A stretch of DNA of 64,000 bases from Xanthomonas bromi (GTDB lineage: Bacteria; Pseudomonadota; Gammaproteobacteria; Xanthomonadales; Xanthomonadaceae), in the NCBI RefSeq assembly GCF_900092025.1, contig NZ_FLTX01000013.1:62001-126000 (forward strand). The letters are read 5' to 3'. This document shows, one piece after another, positions 34,920 through 43,284 of this stretch. Position 1 is the stretch's first letter. Each line of letters opens with the position of its first letter. Both the position numbers and the translations under genes were made by a program. A model generated the notes under the pieces. It saw only the letters and a program-made list of their open reading frames with translations. It made no database searches and had not been told where the DNA came from.

Positions 34920-35897
34920 ATGCTTCTAAATCCTCGCAATTATCTCGAGACTGAATCTCAGCCTTGGTCTCGTGAACAAATCGAGAGGGCTTACTTCGCT
35001 GATTTTGTGAGAACTTCCGAGGTCATCGAGGAAACGGTAGGAGGTCATCTATGGCGTTCGCTAAATGAACTCCAAGACACGCTTTGGATTTTCCAGCAGT
35101 CAGTCGCTGAACTTTTTGATGAAATAATTTTGTTCTCGGAGCGGAGCACAGGCCCCGGATTCTGGAATGAAGTGAACGTAGAGCTGGCTGCTGGGCACAC
35201 TAGGGCGGTAAAAAGGGGCATCTTCAATTGCACCTCATCTGTAATGGCTCTTGTTGATCATGCTCGCAGATTCAAAGAAAAATATCCAACTGAAGGATAT
35301 GAAGAGAATCTTGTGAAGATGTTTCCCAAAAATGGCCTCCACGAATTTCTTCAACGACTTAGAAACTACAACACGCACTGGCGCATTGCTGAAGCAAACT
35401 GGGTCATCACTAACGACTTTGAAAGAGGGGTTCGTGAGGCATCTTTTGTAATTGAAAAGAAAGAGCTGCTTCGATGGGATGATTGGAACGCTGGAGCACG
35501 GGCTTACTTGGCCGATGCGCCGGACACCATCAATATCCGCCAAGTTTTTTCTGATTACCGAAAGTCGGTTCAGAATTTTTATGAGTGGCATCGCGGCGAA
35601 GTCATTTCGCAATACGCAGATTCCTATCAGCCTTACCTCGAGTACAAACGTATTGTTAGTGGGATTCGTAAGAGAATTCTTTGGAATGATGTTCTCTCCC
35701 AGTCCCGAGTCACTTCCAATTCTTACGTCCAACTCGCTAAGTACATCCCCAAGCACCAAGTCGAAAACCTCTTGGCTCTATATGGTCGGATCGACAAGCA
35801 GGTCGAGTTACTCATAGAGATGCTATGTTTGCAAGAATTTTGCGACTCAGACCTGAGGGGGAAGGCCCTCGCGTTCTTTCAGAGAAAAATTGACTAG
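34920..35897 (+). CDS. HEPN-motif protein of unknown function, AT-richer than its surroundings
   Basis: A 325-aa mostly helical, soluble protein. GC content and codon use are clearly lower than in nrdB or the flavodoxin gene, which points to transfer. The segment FLQRLRNYNTHWRIAEAN holds R148-N-x3-H153, the RN-x3-H motif of HEPN ribonuclease domains, inside a predicted helix; an earlier helix (NCTSSVMALVDHARRF) could be its partner. HEPN proteins often act in toxin-antitoxin or anti-phage systems, but no nucleotidyltransferase antitoxin lies beside it. AGGAG is 7 bases before ATG 34920. It stands between nrdAB and two redox genes. Identification rests on one motif plus context. Confidence 0.55.
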   Translation: MLLNPRNYLETESQPWSREQIERAYFADFVRTSEVIEETVGGHLWRSLNELQDTLWIFQQSVAELFDEIILFSERSTGPGFWNEVNVELAAGHTRAVKRGIFNCTSSVMALVDHARRFKEKYPTEGYEENLVKMFPKNGLHEFLQRLRNYNTHWRIAEANWVITNDFERGVREASFVIEKKELLRWDDWNAGARAYLADAPDTINIRQVFSDYRKSVQNFYEWHRGEVISQYADSYQPYLEYKRIVSGIRKRILWNDVLSQSRVTSNSYVQLAKYIPKHQVENLLALYGRIDKQVELLIEMLCLQEFCDSDLRGKALAFFQRKID

Positions 35898-35991
35898 AAA
35901 CGGTTATGTGGGGAGGGTCAGGGTTAGAGTTGGTTGTCGCGGAGTCCTTGTCGCAGCCTGACATTCATTGATCGAACCAAAGTCTGACCCC

Positions 35992-36486
35992 ATGCACATC
36001 CTGCTCGCCCATACCTCGCTCAGCGGCAATACGCGTGACGTCGCGCGTGCAATCCGTGCGCGCTGCGAGGAACTTGGCCACGCGGTAACCTGGATCGATG
36101 CCGACATCCAGACGCTGGCGCAAGCATGCCCGGACAGCGCCGAGCACGATCTCTACATCCTCGGCAGCTGGAGCATCAACGCCGGGCGTACGCCGCCGGA
36201 GATGAAGCGCTTCATCGAACAGCTCGTCAACGCGGTCGGCAAGCCGGAATGCCTTGCAGTATTCGGCACCGGAGAGACGCAGTGGGGCGAGGAGAACTAT
36301 TGCGGTGCAGCCCGGCGCATCGCTGCGTTCTTCGGTACGCGCTACCCGCGGCTGGAGATCGAACAGATGCCGCACGGCGAACGCGACGCCACCCAGATCC
36401 AACGCTGGACAGACCACATTCTTGCCCTCACCGATACACCGTTCGAGAACACCCCCCATGCAGACGCTCCACGCCACCACCCCTGA
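35992..36486 (+). CDS. Flavodoxin-like protein, possible ribonucleotide reductase redox partner
   Basis: A 164-aa flavodoxin-fold protein from ATG 35992. The N-terminal HTSLSGNTRDVARAI contains the T-x-S-G-N-T loop that binds FMN phosphate; LGSWSINAGRTPPEMKRF and FGTGETQWGEENYCGAAR fit the two loops around the isoalloxazine ring. It overlaps the thioredoxin gene by 29 bases. NrdI-type flavodoxins activate the metal-tyrosyl cofactor of class Ib reductases; here a flavodoxin lies downstream of a class I nrdAB, so reduction or repair of NrdB is a reasonable guess. No clear Shine-Dalgarno precedes the start. NrdI identity is not shown. Confidence 0.8.
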   Translation: MHILLAHTSLSGNTRDVARAIRARCEELGHAVTWIDADIQTLAQACPDSAEHDLYILGSWSINAGRTPPEMKRFIEQLVNAVGKPECLAVFGTGETQWGEENYCGAARRIAAFFGTRYPRLEIEQMPHGERDATQIQRWTDHILALTDTPFENTPHADAPRHHP

Positions 36487-36784
36487 CGACTACGCCGCTG
36501 CCCTGGCGGCGCATCCGCGCTTACTGGTCGACTACTACAAGGACAATTGCCCGGGCTGCAAGATGCTCGACATGTCGCTGACTAAGTTCGCTGCGAGCGA
36601 GGATGCCGCGGGCGTCGCACTTCTCAAGGTGAAGTTGGAGGTGGTGGGCGAAGACTTCTTCCGCGAACTGGGCCTGCGGCAGACGCCGACCCTGGCGTTG
36701 TTCAAGGACGGTGCCGAAGTGACGCGCCTGCCGGGTTTCCAATCGCCGGCGCAGGTCGAAGCGGCGGTTCGTAGCGGGCTGTGA
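36458..36784 (+). CDS. Thioredoxin-like protein with CPGC active site
   Basis: A 108-aa thioredoxin fold. The active site reads DNCPGCKM, so the classical CGPC is replaced by CPGC; the cis-proline is in RQTPTLALF. ATG 36458 lies inside the flavodoxin gene (29-base overlap), suggesting coupled expression. Reduction of the C-terminal CEWC pair of NrdA, as done by NrdH, glutaredoxin or thioredoxin elsewhere, is an attractive role. CPGC should shift the redox potential. A general thiol-disulphide role is equally possible. Confidence 0.82.
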   Translation: MQTLHATTPDDYAAALAAHPRLLVDYYKDNCPGCKMLDMSLTKFAASEDAAGVALLKVKLEVVGEDFFRELGLRQTPTLALFKDGAEVTRLPGFQSPAQVEAAVRSGL

Positions 36785-36824
36785 GCATGCCGGCCGTCCA
36801 TGGCGGCCGCGCGGGCGCCCGGCG

Positions 36825-37277
36825 ATGAACGCAACCGTCACCATCATTGCCTGGAGCTTCCTGCTGGCGGGGTTGGGTCTGTTGACCGGTGCGGCGCTGA
36901 TGCCGGATCAGGCGCGTTGGATCCTGCTGCTGTTGGGCGTGGCGTTCGGTGGCATGGGGGGCGGCATCCTCGGCCGTCGCGTACGGCATGCGCGGCGTGC
37001 TGCGTGGTTGCGCGAGCGTGGCACGGTGGTGGAAGCGAGCTTCGTTGAGGTTGAGCTCAATCCCTCCCTGGAGGTCAACGGAAAGCATCCATTCCGCATC
37101 CTCGCCCATCGTCACGACCGCATCCACAACACGTTGGCGGAGTATCGCAGCGATAACCTGTGGACCGATCCGCAGCCATTCCTGGCAGACGGGCAACTGC
37201 TGCGGGTCTTCGTCGATCCGCAGCGGCCATCGCGTTACCACATGGACCTGAGTTTGCTTCCGACGCTGCAACGCTGA
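36825..37277 (+). CDS. Small membrane protein of unknown function (DUF3592-like)
   Basis: A 150-aa protein with two TM helices at about 5-27 and 31-50, a basic connector (GRRVRHARRAAWLRERG) and a C-terminal beta-rich domain including SFVEVELNPSLEVNGKHPFR and LRVFVDPQRPSRYHMDLS. The last block, a short strand ending in a fixed DP-x-x-P phrase, resembles DUF3592-type proteins. It follows the thioredoxin gene by 40 bases and precedes the thioesterase by 25, so it may be in one transcript. Function unknown. Confidence 0.75.
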   Translation: MNATVTIIAWSFLLAGLGLLTGAALMPDQARWILLLLGVAFGGMGGGILGRRVRHARRAAWLRERGTVVEASFVEVELNPSLEVNGKHPFRILAHRHDRIHNTLAEYRSDNLWTDPQPFLADGQLLRVFVDPQRPSRYHMDLSLLPTLQR

Positions 37278-37302
37278 TTGCCCCTTGCTTGACGGCCTCC
37301 CT

Positions 37303-37722
37303 ATGACGAGTACCACCACCGTCCCACCGATCGAAGCCCGCATGGCCGAGATCGTGTTCCCCAACCACACCAATCACATGGGCACGCTGTTCGGTGGCCA
37401 GGCGCTGGCGTGGATGGACAAGGCCGCGTTCCTGGCCGCCTCGCGTTATGCGCGGCGTGCGGTAGTCACCGCGCGCTCGGAGCAGGTGGACTTCAAGCTG
37501 CCGATCCGCCAGGGCCAGATGGTGGAAACCATTGCGCGCGTGGTGTCGGTGGGGCGCAGCTCGATCAAGGTGGAAGTGGAACTGATCGCCGAAGACCTGC
37601 TCAGCGGCGCACGCGAGCTGTGCACGCGCGGGCACTTCGTGATGATCGCGCTCGATGCCGACGGCAAACCGACCTCGGTGCCGCCGCTGTCAACTGACGC
37701 TGACCGGGCTGAGAGCGACTGA
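37303..37722 (+). CDS. Acyl-CoA thioesterase, YciA/hot-dog type
   Basis: A 139-aa hot-dog thioesterase that hydrolyses acyl-CoA to free acid and CoA. PNHTNHMGTLFGGQALAWMDKAA (about 19-41) is the substrate-binding helix region; the D in WMDKAA is the usual catalytic acid of this subfamily, and RSEQVDFKLPIRQGQ follows. ATG 37303 is preferred over TTG 37285. It is the last gene of the rightward block that starts at nrdA. Confidence 0.9.
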   Translation: MTSTTTVPPIEARMAEIVFPNHTNHMGTLFGGQALAWMDKAAFLAASRYARRAVVTARSEQVDFKLPIRQGQMVETIARVVSVGRSSIKVEVELIAEDLLSGARELCTRGHFVMIALDADGKPTSVPPLSTDADRAESD

Positions 37723-37857
37723 TAAGAATGATGGTGCTGCTGCGAAACAAACGCGGCCAGCACTCGGAAAATCGACATGTGCCATGCGTCAACTGCGTTG
37801 CTTCGCAACGCCTGCACGCCTCCCTGACGACCGCCAGCGGCGGTCTGTCTGCCGCGA

Positions 37858-38373
37858 TTATTCCTGCACCTCGCGGTCTTCGCGCTTGGTTTCTTCCATC
37901 GCCTCAGGTTCCAGCTCTTCGGCGCTGCGATTGAGTTTGACGAACACGCCCCAGGCGATCAGCAGCAATGCCGCACACATGCCCACCGCAGCAGCGTATG
38001 GCAGCTTGGCCGGGTCGTCGTGCATCAGTTCGAAGATCGACACCAGCGTTTCGATCGCCAGCGCGATCACGATCACCACGAAAAAGCGTGACAGGTAGCG
38101 GCGCACGCGCGTGGGCCCGCTAACCTTGACGTCGCGCAGGATCTCCTCTTCGAAGATGGTCTGGCCCAGTTCCAGCGTGACCAATGCCACCGTCAGCAGG
38201 CCGATGGCCTCCAGCACCACGTTGAAGCGGTCGCGTACCACCATGTCGCCACCAGGTGTGAAGCCATGCCACAACTCCAGCCCGGCCATGCCCACCAATC
38301 CCGCTGCGCACAGCACAAAGAACGCCAGGATCACGAAGTGACCGGCACGGAACAGGTGGCTGAGCAGCTTCAT
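37858..38373 (-). CDS. PsiE-like four-helix membrane protein
   Basis: A 171-aa protein with four TM helices (about 10-33, 53-75, 98-120, 128-150) and a charged Glu/Lys-rich C-terminal tail (EELEPEAMEETKREDREVQE). The segment VRRYLSRFFVVIVIALAIETLVSIFEL resembles the PsiE (phosphate-starvation-inducible) family, whose function is unknown. ATG 38373 gives a sensible membrane start; an in-frame upstream codon would add 29 Arg-rich residues taken from the repeat region. The assignment is tentative. Confidence 0.72.
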   Translation of the reverse strand: MKLLSHLFRAGHFVILAFFVLCAAGLVGMAGLELWHGFTPGGDMVVRDRFNVVLEAIGLLTVALVTLELGQTIFEEEILRDVKVSGPTRVRRYLSRFFVVIVIALAIETLVSIFELMHDDPAKLPYAAAVGMCAALLLIAWGVFVKLNRSAEELEPEAMEETKREDREVQE

Positions 38374-38897
38374 GATGACGACGGCGAGTGAGGGATGCAG
38401 AGCATCGTGTGCATGGCGTCGTGGCGGCGCGAAGGCTGCGCCAAGTAGACGCGCCCTCATCCGGCGCTTCGCGCCACCTTCTCCCGCGTGCGGGAGAAGA
38501 CGTCTGCGGGGAGCAAACGGCGGAGTGGTCAGGAGGTCGCTGCGGCGGTGCGCAGGCTACGCCAAGCGGACGCGCCCTCATCCGGCACTTTGCGCCACCC
38601 TCTCCCGCATGCGGGAAAGGGGATATACCGGAGCTATGCGGTGGAGTGGCAAGAAGGTCGACACGGCGGCGCGAAAGCTACGGCGAGCACACGCACCCTC
38701 ATCTGGCGCTTCGCACCACCTTCTCCCGCACGCGGCAGAAGGATCTGCCAGGGCCAAACGGCGTAGGAGTACGCAGGCCGCTCGGCCAGTCATGCAGCGG
38801 TAGCGACGACTCCCTTCCCCGCCTGCGGGGGAAGGTGCCCGAAGGGCGGATGGGGGCGAGGCATGCGTCGCATGCGCACGGCCGCCCACCATCCCCA
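38374..38897. other. Intergenic region filled by tandem repeats
   Basis: About 520 bases between two leftward genes. Most of it is a three-copy 121-base tandem repeat (38418-38780). A related inverted piece with TTCCCCGCCTGCGGGGGAA lies at about 38815-38840. No gene is apparent. Confidence 0.65.
38418..38780. repeat. Three tandem copies of a 121-bp unit
   Basis: The landmark CCCTCAT (CCCTCATCCGG in copies 1 and 2) starts at 38454, 38575 and 38696, exactly 121 bases apart each time. Each unit contains GGCGCTTCGCGCC-like and CTCCCGC-x-GCGGGAG-like small palindromes and a variable remainder. The central piece resembles a dispersed intergenic element; a reverse-oriented relative (GGGAGAAGGTGGCGC) is seen at about 49540. 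Copies have diverged by substitutions but not in length. Confidence 0.8.
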
Positions 38898-39836
38898 TCA
38901 GCTATGCCGCAACACCTGATACGCCTGCAGATGCACGTTGGCGGCCATCAGCAGCGGCGCGTTGCGGCCGGTCTCGCGCACGCGCTTGAGCATGTCGCCG
39001 ACGATCTGCGCCGCTTCCACCTCCTGGCCGGCTTCCAGATCGCGCAGCATCGAGGCTTTCAACGGCGAGTCGACCTGCAGCAGCGTCTGCAACGCCTTGG
39101 TGCGCGCAGCTTCCGGAATCGATTGCCCGGCCGCATCGGCCGCCCACAGACATTCGTTGTACAGGCCGTTGATCAGCGCACGTCCGTCGTCGGTGGCCAC
39201 GATCGCACCGACCGGTGCGCGCATCAAACAGGTGGCCGCCGCCAGCGCGGTAAGGAAGCTGTATTTGATCCACTGCTCCTGCGCGATCTGCTCGCTCGCC
39301 ACATGGGCGATACCGGCCTGCGTGCACGCGGCAGCAAATGCCTGCACGCGCGCCGAGTCGGGGCTGCCATCGCGCTCGCCAAAGGTGATCGCCGCCGGCT
39401 TGCCCAGATGCAGGATCTCGCCGTGCTTGCCCTTGGTCGCGCTGATGAAGCAGAGCCCGCCCAGCACGCGCGCCGCACCGAAGCGCTCGTCCAGCGTCGC
39501 GTAATGGCGCAGCCCGTTGAGGATGGGCAGCACCGTGGTGTGCTCGCCCACGGCCGGCGCAATCGCCTCGATCGCGCTGTCCAGGTCGTAGGCCTTGCAG
39601 CTGAGCATCACCAGATCGAACGGCCGCTGCGCCACCAGGGCCGGCAACGCCTGCGCGGTGACATGCGCCACCGGCAACTGCGCATCGCCCAGCGGGCTGC
39701 GGATACGCAAGCCGTCGGCCTGCAACTGCGCGGCGCGCGCATCGCGTACCAGGAAGGTGACATCCACGCCGGCCTGCGCCAGACGCCCGCCGAAGTAGCC
39801 GCCGGTGCCGCCGGCGCCGAGGATGAGGATATGCAT
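38898..39836 (-). CDS. panE: 2-dehydropantoate 2-reductase family protein (PanE/ApbA)
   Basis: A 312-aa NADPH-dependent reductase. The N-terminal Rossmann motif is ILGAGGTGGYFGGRLA; LSCKAYD near 79 has the catalytic lysine region, NGLRHYATLDERFG follows, and a helical C-domain begins with EQIAQEQWIKYSFLTALAAATCL, containing the second conserved lysine. PanE reduces ketopantoate to pantoate in coenzyme A biosynthesis. Xanthomonads may have more than one paralogue, so the physiological substrate here is not certain. It is preceded by the second HEPN-like gene on the same strand, 116 bases away. Confidence 0.87.
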   Translation of the reverse strand: MHILILGAGGTGGYFGGRLAQAGVDVTFLVRDARAAQLQADGLRIRSPLGDAQLPVAHVTAQALPALVAQRPFDLVMLSCKAYDLDSAIEAIAPAVGEHTTVLPILNGLRHYATLDERFGAARVLGGLCFISATKGKHGEILHLGKPAAITFGERDGSPDSARVQAFAAACTQAGIAHVASEQIAQEQWIKYSFLTALAAATCLMRAPVGAIVATDDGRALINGLYNECLWAADAAGQSIPEAARTKALQTLLQVDSPLKASMLRDLEAGQEVEAAQIVGDMLKRVRETGRNAPLLMAANVHLQAYQVLRHS

Positions 39837-39952
39837 GGAAAATTCCTTTCAACTTAATTCGAACGCGCAGACGTCAGCTATTATTTCTGCCGGATCGGGG
39901 ATTCTCGGTCGGCATCAGGCTCTGGCGGAATCGCCGGGGCCTTTTGTTTGGG

Positions 39953-40531
39953 TCAGTAGATTTGACTAGCTCTGCCAAGGATATCCATCGGGAAATCGTG
40001 GCCGAGCTTTCGCAAGCTGGCTTGATTCATGTGGCGTATGATTTTTTCCATGTTCTCCACAAATCGACGCGCTTCTTTCGGCCTCGCCTGCTTAGCCCAA
40101 GGCGGATCGGTGCTAGGAGTGAGCGGCCTAACCCCTTTCCATGTGGCCTTCTCGTCTTCGCGCGCATACGGCTTTGGATGAGCGACTTTGTTGCGGAAAT
40201 CGAAGAGTTCATTCACTGTCTTAAGTGAGACGTGCTCCATTGTGAGATCCAACGTATCAATTAATTCCAGAAATTTCTGATCAGGCGCTTTGCACTCAAA
40301 GTCCTTGATGGCTTCAAGTTGTGGAATCATTTGACGTCCGTGCAACGCATGGCCGAGCTGGTTGAAGTAGGCCTCTAAAGCAAAGCAACACATCATCATG
40401 GCGCCCAGCGCGAAGTGGTTAGGTTGCTCCTCTGCGGCATCTTCGCTTTTCTCAAGGAAAGAGCGCGCCGCGTTCGCGAGAAGTGCGTGCGAATAACCTT
40501 CCACGCTCTGCGTCACGTGCTTGCGATCCAT
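39953..40531 (-). CDS. HEPN-like protein of unknown function
   Basis: A 192-aa helical protein. An N-terminal helix with ALGAMMMCCFALEAYFNQLG resembles the ALEAFLN helix of many HEPN families, and ELFDFRNKVAHPKPYA contains R113-N-x3-H118, the catalytic RN-x3-H motif of HEPN RNases. GC content is lower than in the flanking ABC permease and panE genes. The ATG begins one base after the permease stop, so it is probably translated from the ABC transporter mRNA. No MNT antitoxin gene adjoins it. It could be a toxin, a defence protein or a non-catalytic scaffold. Confidence 0.6.
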   Translation of the reverse strand: MDRKHVTQSVEGYSHALLANAARSFLEKSEDAAEEQPNHFALGAMMMCCFALEAYFNQLGHALHGRQMIPQLEAIKDFECKAPDQKFLELIDTLDLTMEHVSLKTVNELFDFRNKVAHPKPYAREDEKATWKGVRPLTPSTDPPWAKQARPKEARRFVENMEKIIRHMNQASLRKLGHDFPMDILGRASQIY

Positions 40532-40532
40532 G

Positions 40533-41345
40533 TCAGCTCCGCAAGCCCACGCCACGCCGCAGCAGCCACAGCGCCAGCGCGCTGAGCACCGCGACAAAGC
40601 CCAGCATCAGTGCGTAGGCCACCCAGATCGGCACGTCGGAGCTGCCGAGCAGGCCGTAGCGGAAGGCGTTGACCATGTAGAAGATCGGGTTGGCATGGGT
40701 GGCCGCCTCGGCCCAGCCGGGCAGCAGCTTCACCGAATAGAACACGCCACCCAGGTAGGTCAGCGGGGTCAGGATGAAGGTCGGCACGATCGCCACGTCA
40801 TCGAACTTCTTGGCGTACACCGCGTTGATGAAGCCGGCCAGCGAAAAGATGATCGCGCCCAGCAGTACCGTGGTCAGTGTCACCAATGGATGCGGAATGC
40901 GCACCGGGGTGAAGAACATCGCGATGATCAGCACCAACGCCCCGACCATCACGCCGCGCAGCACTGCGCCGGACACATAGCCCCACAGGATCACCCAGTT
41001 GGGCATCGGGCTGACCAGCAATTCCTCGACGTGACGGCCGAACTTGGCGCCGAAGAAGCTCGAAGAGATGTTGCCGTAGCTGTTCTGGATCACGCTCATC
41101 ATCACCAGGCCGGGCACGATGAACTGCATGTAGCTGTAGCCACCCATGTCGCCGACGCGCGAGCCGATCAGCCCGCCGAAGATCAAGAAGTACAGCGTCA
41201 TGGTGATGGCCGGCGGCACCAGGGTCTGGCCCCAGATGCGCAGGATGCGCTGCACTTCGCGGCGCACGATGGTGCCCAGCGCAATCCAGTTGCGTTGGCG
41301 GGGTGTTGCAGGCGTGGCGGACATCGACGGCTCCGAAGGACTCAT
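40533..41345 (-). CDS. ABC-2 type transporter permease (YadH-like)
   Basis: A 270-aa inner-membrane permease with six TM helices after a cytoplasmic N-terminus. The block MQFIVPGLVMMSVIQNSYGNISSSFF and the end of the domain LTPLTYLGGVFYSVKLLP are typical of ABC-2 exporters such as YadH. It overlaps the stop of the ATPase gene (ATG 41345, stop 41342-41344), so the two make one exporter. The substrate is unknown. Confidence 0.9.
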   Translation of the reverse strand: MSPSEPSMSATPATPRQRNWIALGTIVRREVQRILRIWGQTLVPPAITMTLYFLIFGGLIGSRVGDMGGYSYMQFIVPGLVMMSVIQNSYGNISSSFFGAKFGRHVEELLVSPMPNWVILWGYVSGAVLRGVMVGALVLIIAMFFTPVRIPHPLVTLTTVLLGAIIFSLAGFINAVYAKKFDDVAIVPTFILTPLTYLGGVFYSVKLLPGWAEAATHANPIFYMVNAFRYGLLGSSDVPIWVAYALMLGFVAVLSALALWLLRRGVGLRS

Positions 41346-42337
41346 GGGTGACCTGCCGGGCGCACGGGCGCTGCAGCAGCAGGGGTCGGGGCGGCAGGAT
41401 TCTCGCCGGGCCCGGTCAGACGAACGAACAATTCTTCCAGCCGGTTGCTCTTGGTGCGCATCGAGCGCACGCGGATGCCGGCATCGCCCAGTGCGGCGAA
41501 CACGCGGTTGAGGTCCATCGCGCGCGGCATGTCCAGATCCAGCGTATGGCCGTCGATGGCGGTGAGCGTGGTGCCTTCGATCGCCGGCAGCTGGGCAGGC
41601 AGCTCACCGTCGATGTCGAACAGGAAGCCTTCCACGTCGAGCTTGGCCAGCAGCTCGCGCATCGGCCCCTGGGTGACGATCTGGCCGTGGTTGATGATGG
41701 CCAGGTTGCGGCACAGGTGCTCGGCCTCTTCCAGGTAATGGGTGGTCAGGATGATCGTGGTGCCGGCGGCGTTGATGTCCTTGAGCACGCGCCACATGTC
41801 GCGGCGGATCTCGATGTCCACACCGGCGGTGGGTTCATCCAGGATCAGCAGGCGCGGCTGGGTCATCATGGCGCGGGCGATCATCAGCCGGCGCTTCATG
41901 CCGCCGGACAACGTGCGGCTCATCACCTGGGCCTTTTCCCACAGGTGCGCGCGGCGCAGTTCCACTTCGGCCAGCTGCTCGGCCTGCCGGCGCGGCATGC
42001 CGTAGAAACCGGCGTAGTTGACCAGGATGTCGAAAGGCTTTTCGAACAGGTTGAAGTTGATTTCCTGCGGCACCAGGCCGATCAGGCGCATCGCCTCGCT
42101 ACGGTGGGCGACCAGGTCGGTGCCGAACACCTCCACCTGCCCGCCGGACAGGTTCACCAGCGAGCTGATGATGCCGATCAGGGTGGATTTGCCCGCGCCG
42201 TTGGGGCCGAGCAGGGCGAAGAAGTCGCCCGGCACCACGTCCAGCGACACGCCCTTGAGCGCCTGGGTGCCGTTGTCGTAGGTCTTGCGCAGATCGCACA
42301 CGCGCAGGGCGGGTGCACTGGGAGATGGTGAATTCAA
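41342..42337 (-). CDS. ABC transporter ATP-binding protein (YadG-like)
   Basis: A 331-aa ATPase. Walker A is LLGPNGAGKSTLIG near 43, the signature is LSGGMKRRLMIARAM near 143, and Walker B is LLILDEPTAGVD. A C-terminal extension of about 100 residues (GELPAQLPAIEG and a Pro/Ala-rich tail) follows the nucleotide-binding domain, as in many drug/lipid exporter ATPases. It is first in a leftward operon with the permease and then the HEPN-like gene, and divergent to the ferredoxin reductase gene 101 bases away. Confidence 0.92.
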   Translation of the reverse strand: MNSPSPSAPALRVCDLRKTYDNGTQALKGVSLDVVPGDFFALLGPNGAGKSTLIGIISSLVNLSGGQVEVFGTDLVAHRSEAMRLIGLVPQEINFNLFEKPFDILVNYAGFYGMPRRQAEQLAEVELRRAHLWEKAQVMSRTLSGGMKRRLMIARAMMTQPRLLILDEPTAGVDIEIRRDMWRVLKDINAAGTTIILTTHYLEEAEHLCRNLAIINHGQIVTQGPMRELLAKLDVEGFLFDIDGELPAQLPAIEGTTLTAIDGHTLDLDMPRAMDLNRVFAALGDAGIRVRSMRTKSNRLEELFVRLTGPGENPAAPTPAAAAPVRPAGHP

Positions 42338-42438
42338 GAGGATCCTTCGCGCCAGGGTGCCGGCGCAGCGAGTTGCAGCCCGTTATTATAGAAGCCCGTG
42401 GGGGTTCGCCCCGATCACAGACTGTCCCAAATACGTTC

Positions 42439-43200
42439 GTGCCCGTTCAATTCCCCCTCAAGCTTGTCGACCGGCGCATGATTGCGCCCACCGTGGCCCA
42501 TTGCCAGTTCGTGCGTGATGACGGGCAGCTGCTGGATTTCCAGCCCGGGCAGTTCATCCAGATCCATTTCGACTACGCCGATGGCACGCCGACCAAGCGC
42601 AGCTATTCGCTGGCGACCATCCACGACCACGCGCTGGGGCCGGGCGAGGCGGTGGAGATCGCGGTGAGTTTCGTGCCCGGCGGCTCGGCCACCGCGCTGT
42701 TCGAAGGCCTGGAGATCGGCGACCGGTTGCAGGCCAGCGGGCCCTACGGCCGCTTCTGCCTGCAGCCGGGCGACCACAACCGGCGCTATCTGCTGATCGC
42801 CACCGGTACCGGGGTGACGCCGTACCGCTCGATGCTGCCGTTGCTGGCCGAGGCAATCGCCACCCGCGGCGTGCAGGTGGTGTTGCTGCAGGGCGCGCGC
42901 ACCCCGGCCGAGCTGCTGTATGGCGACGATTTCCGCGCGTTTGCCGATGCGCATCCGCAGTTCCGCCACGTGCCGTGTTTTTCGCGCGAGTTGCCCGCCC
43001 AGCCGCATGCCGATGTGCGGCATGGCTATGTGCAGCAGCAGCTGGCCGAGTTCGCCCCCGATGCCGCGCACGATATCGCCTACCTATGCGGCAACCCGGA
43101 CATGGTGGACACCTGCCTGGAAGCGCTGAAAGCAGCCGGGCTGCCGAGCGCGCAGATCCGTCGCGAGAAGTACGTCAGTTCGACGCCGCCCAAGGTCTGA
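42439..43200 (+). CDS. fpr: Ferredoxin-NADP+ reductase
   Basis: A 253-aa flavoenzyme that exchanges electrons between NADPH and ferredoxin or flavodoxin. The FAD site is RSYSLATIHD near 54, the FAD/NADP region GSATALFEGLEIGDRL, the NADP-binding GTGVTPYRSMLPLL near 121, and YLCGNPDMVD near 215. GTG 42439 is chosen because it gives the family length (about 250-260 aa); an upstream ATG adds 42 residues of poor similarity. It is monocistronic. It could supply electrons to the flavodoxin at 35992, though they are not adjacent. Confidence 0.88.
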   Translation: MPVQFPLKLVDRRMIAPTVAHCQFVRDDGQLLDFQPGQFIQIHFDYADGTPTKRSYSLATIHDHALGPGEAVEIAVSFVPGGSATALFEGLEIGDRLQASGPYGRFCLQPGDHNRRYLLIATGTGVTPYRSMLPLLAEAIATRGVQVVLLQGARTPAELLYGDDFRAFADAHPQFRHVPCFSRELPAQPHADVRHGYVQQQLAEFAPDAAHDIAYLCGNPDMVDTCLEALKAAGLPSAQIRREKYVSSTPPKV

Positions 43201-43284
43201 GGGCAGCCTGCGGGCCGCGCGTTCGTGCCGCCTATGCCTGCCTGTGTGCTGTGGCCTTCAGCGCGGCGCGGAGTCGCTGCGGTA

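Noticed and set aside
35898-35991. Direct repeats marking insertion ends around the HEPN-like gene.
   Set aside because: GGGTCAG and CTGACCC blocks occur here but no matching pair flanks the gene.
38418-38780. CRISPR array suggested by regularly spaced repeats.
   Set aside because: There are only three copies, the period is 121 bases, and the repeated part is the whole unit rather than short repeats with unique spacers.
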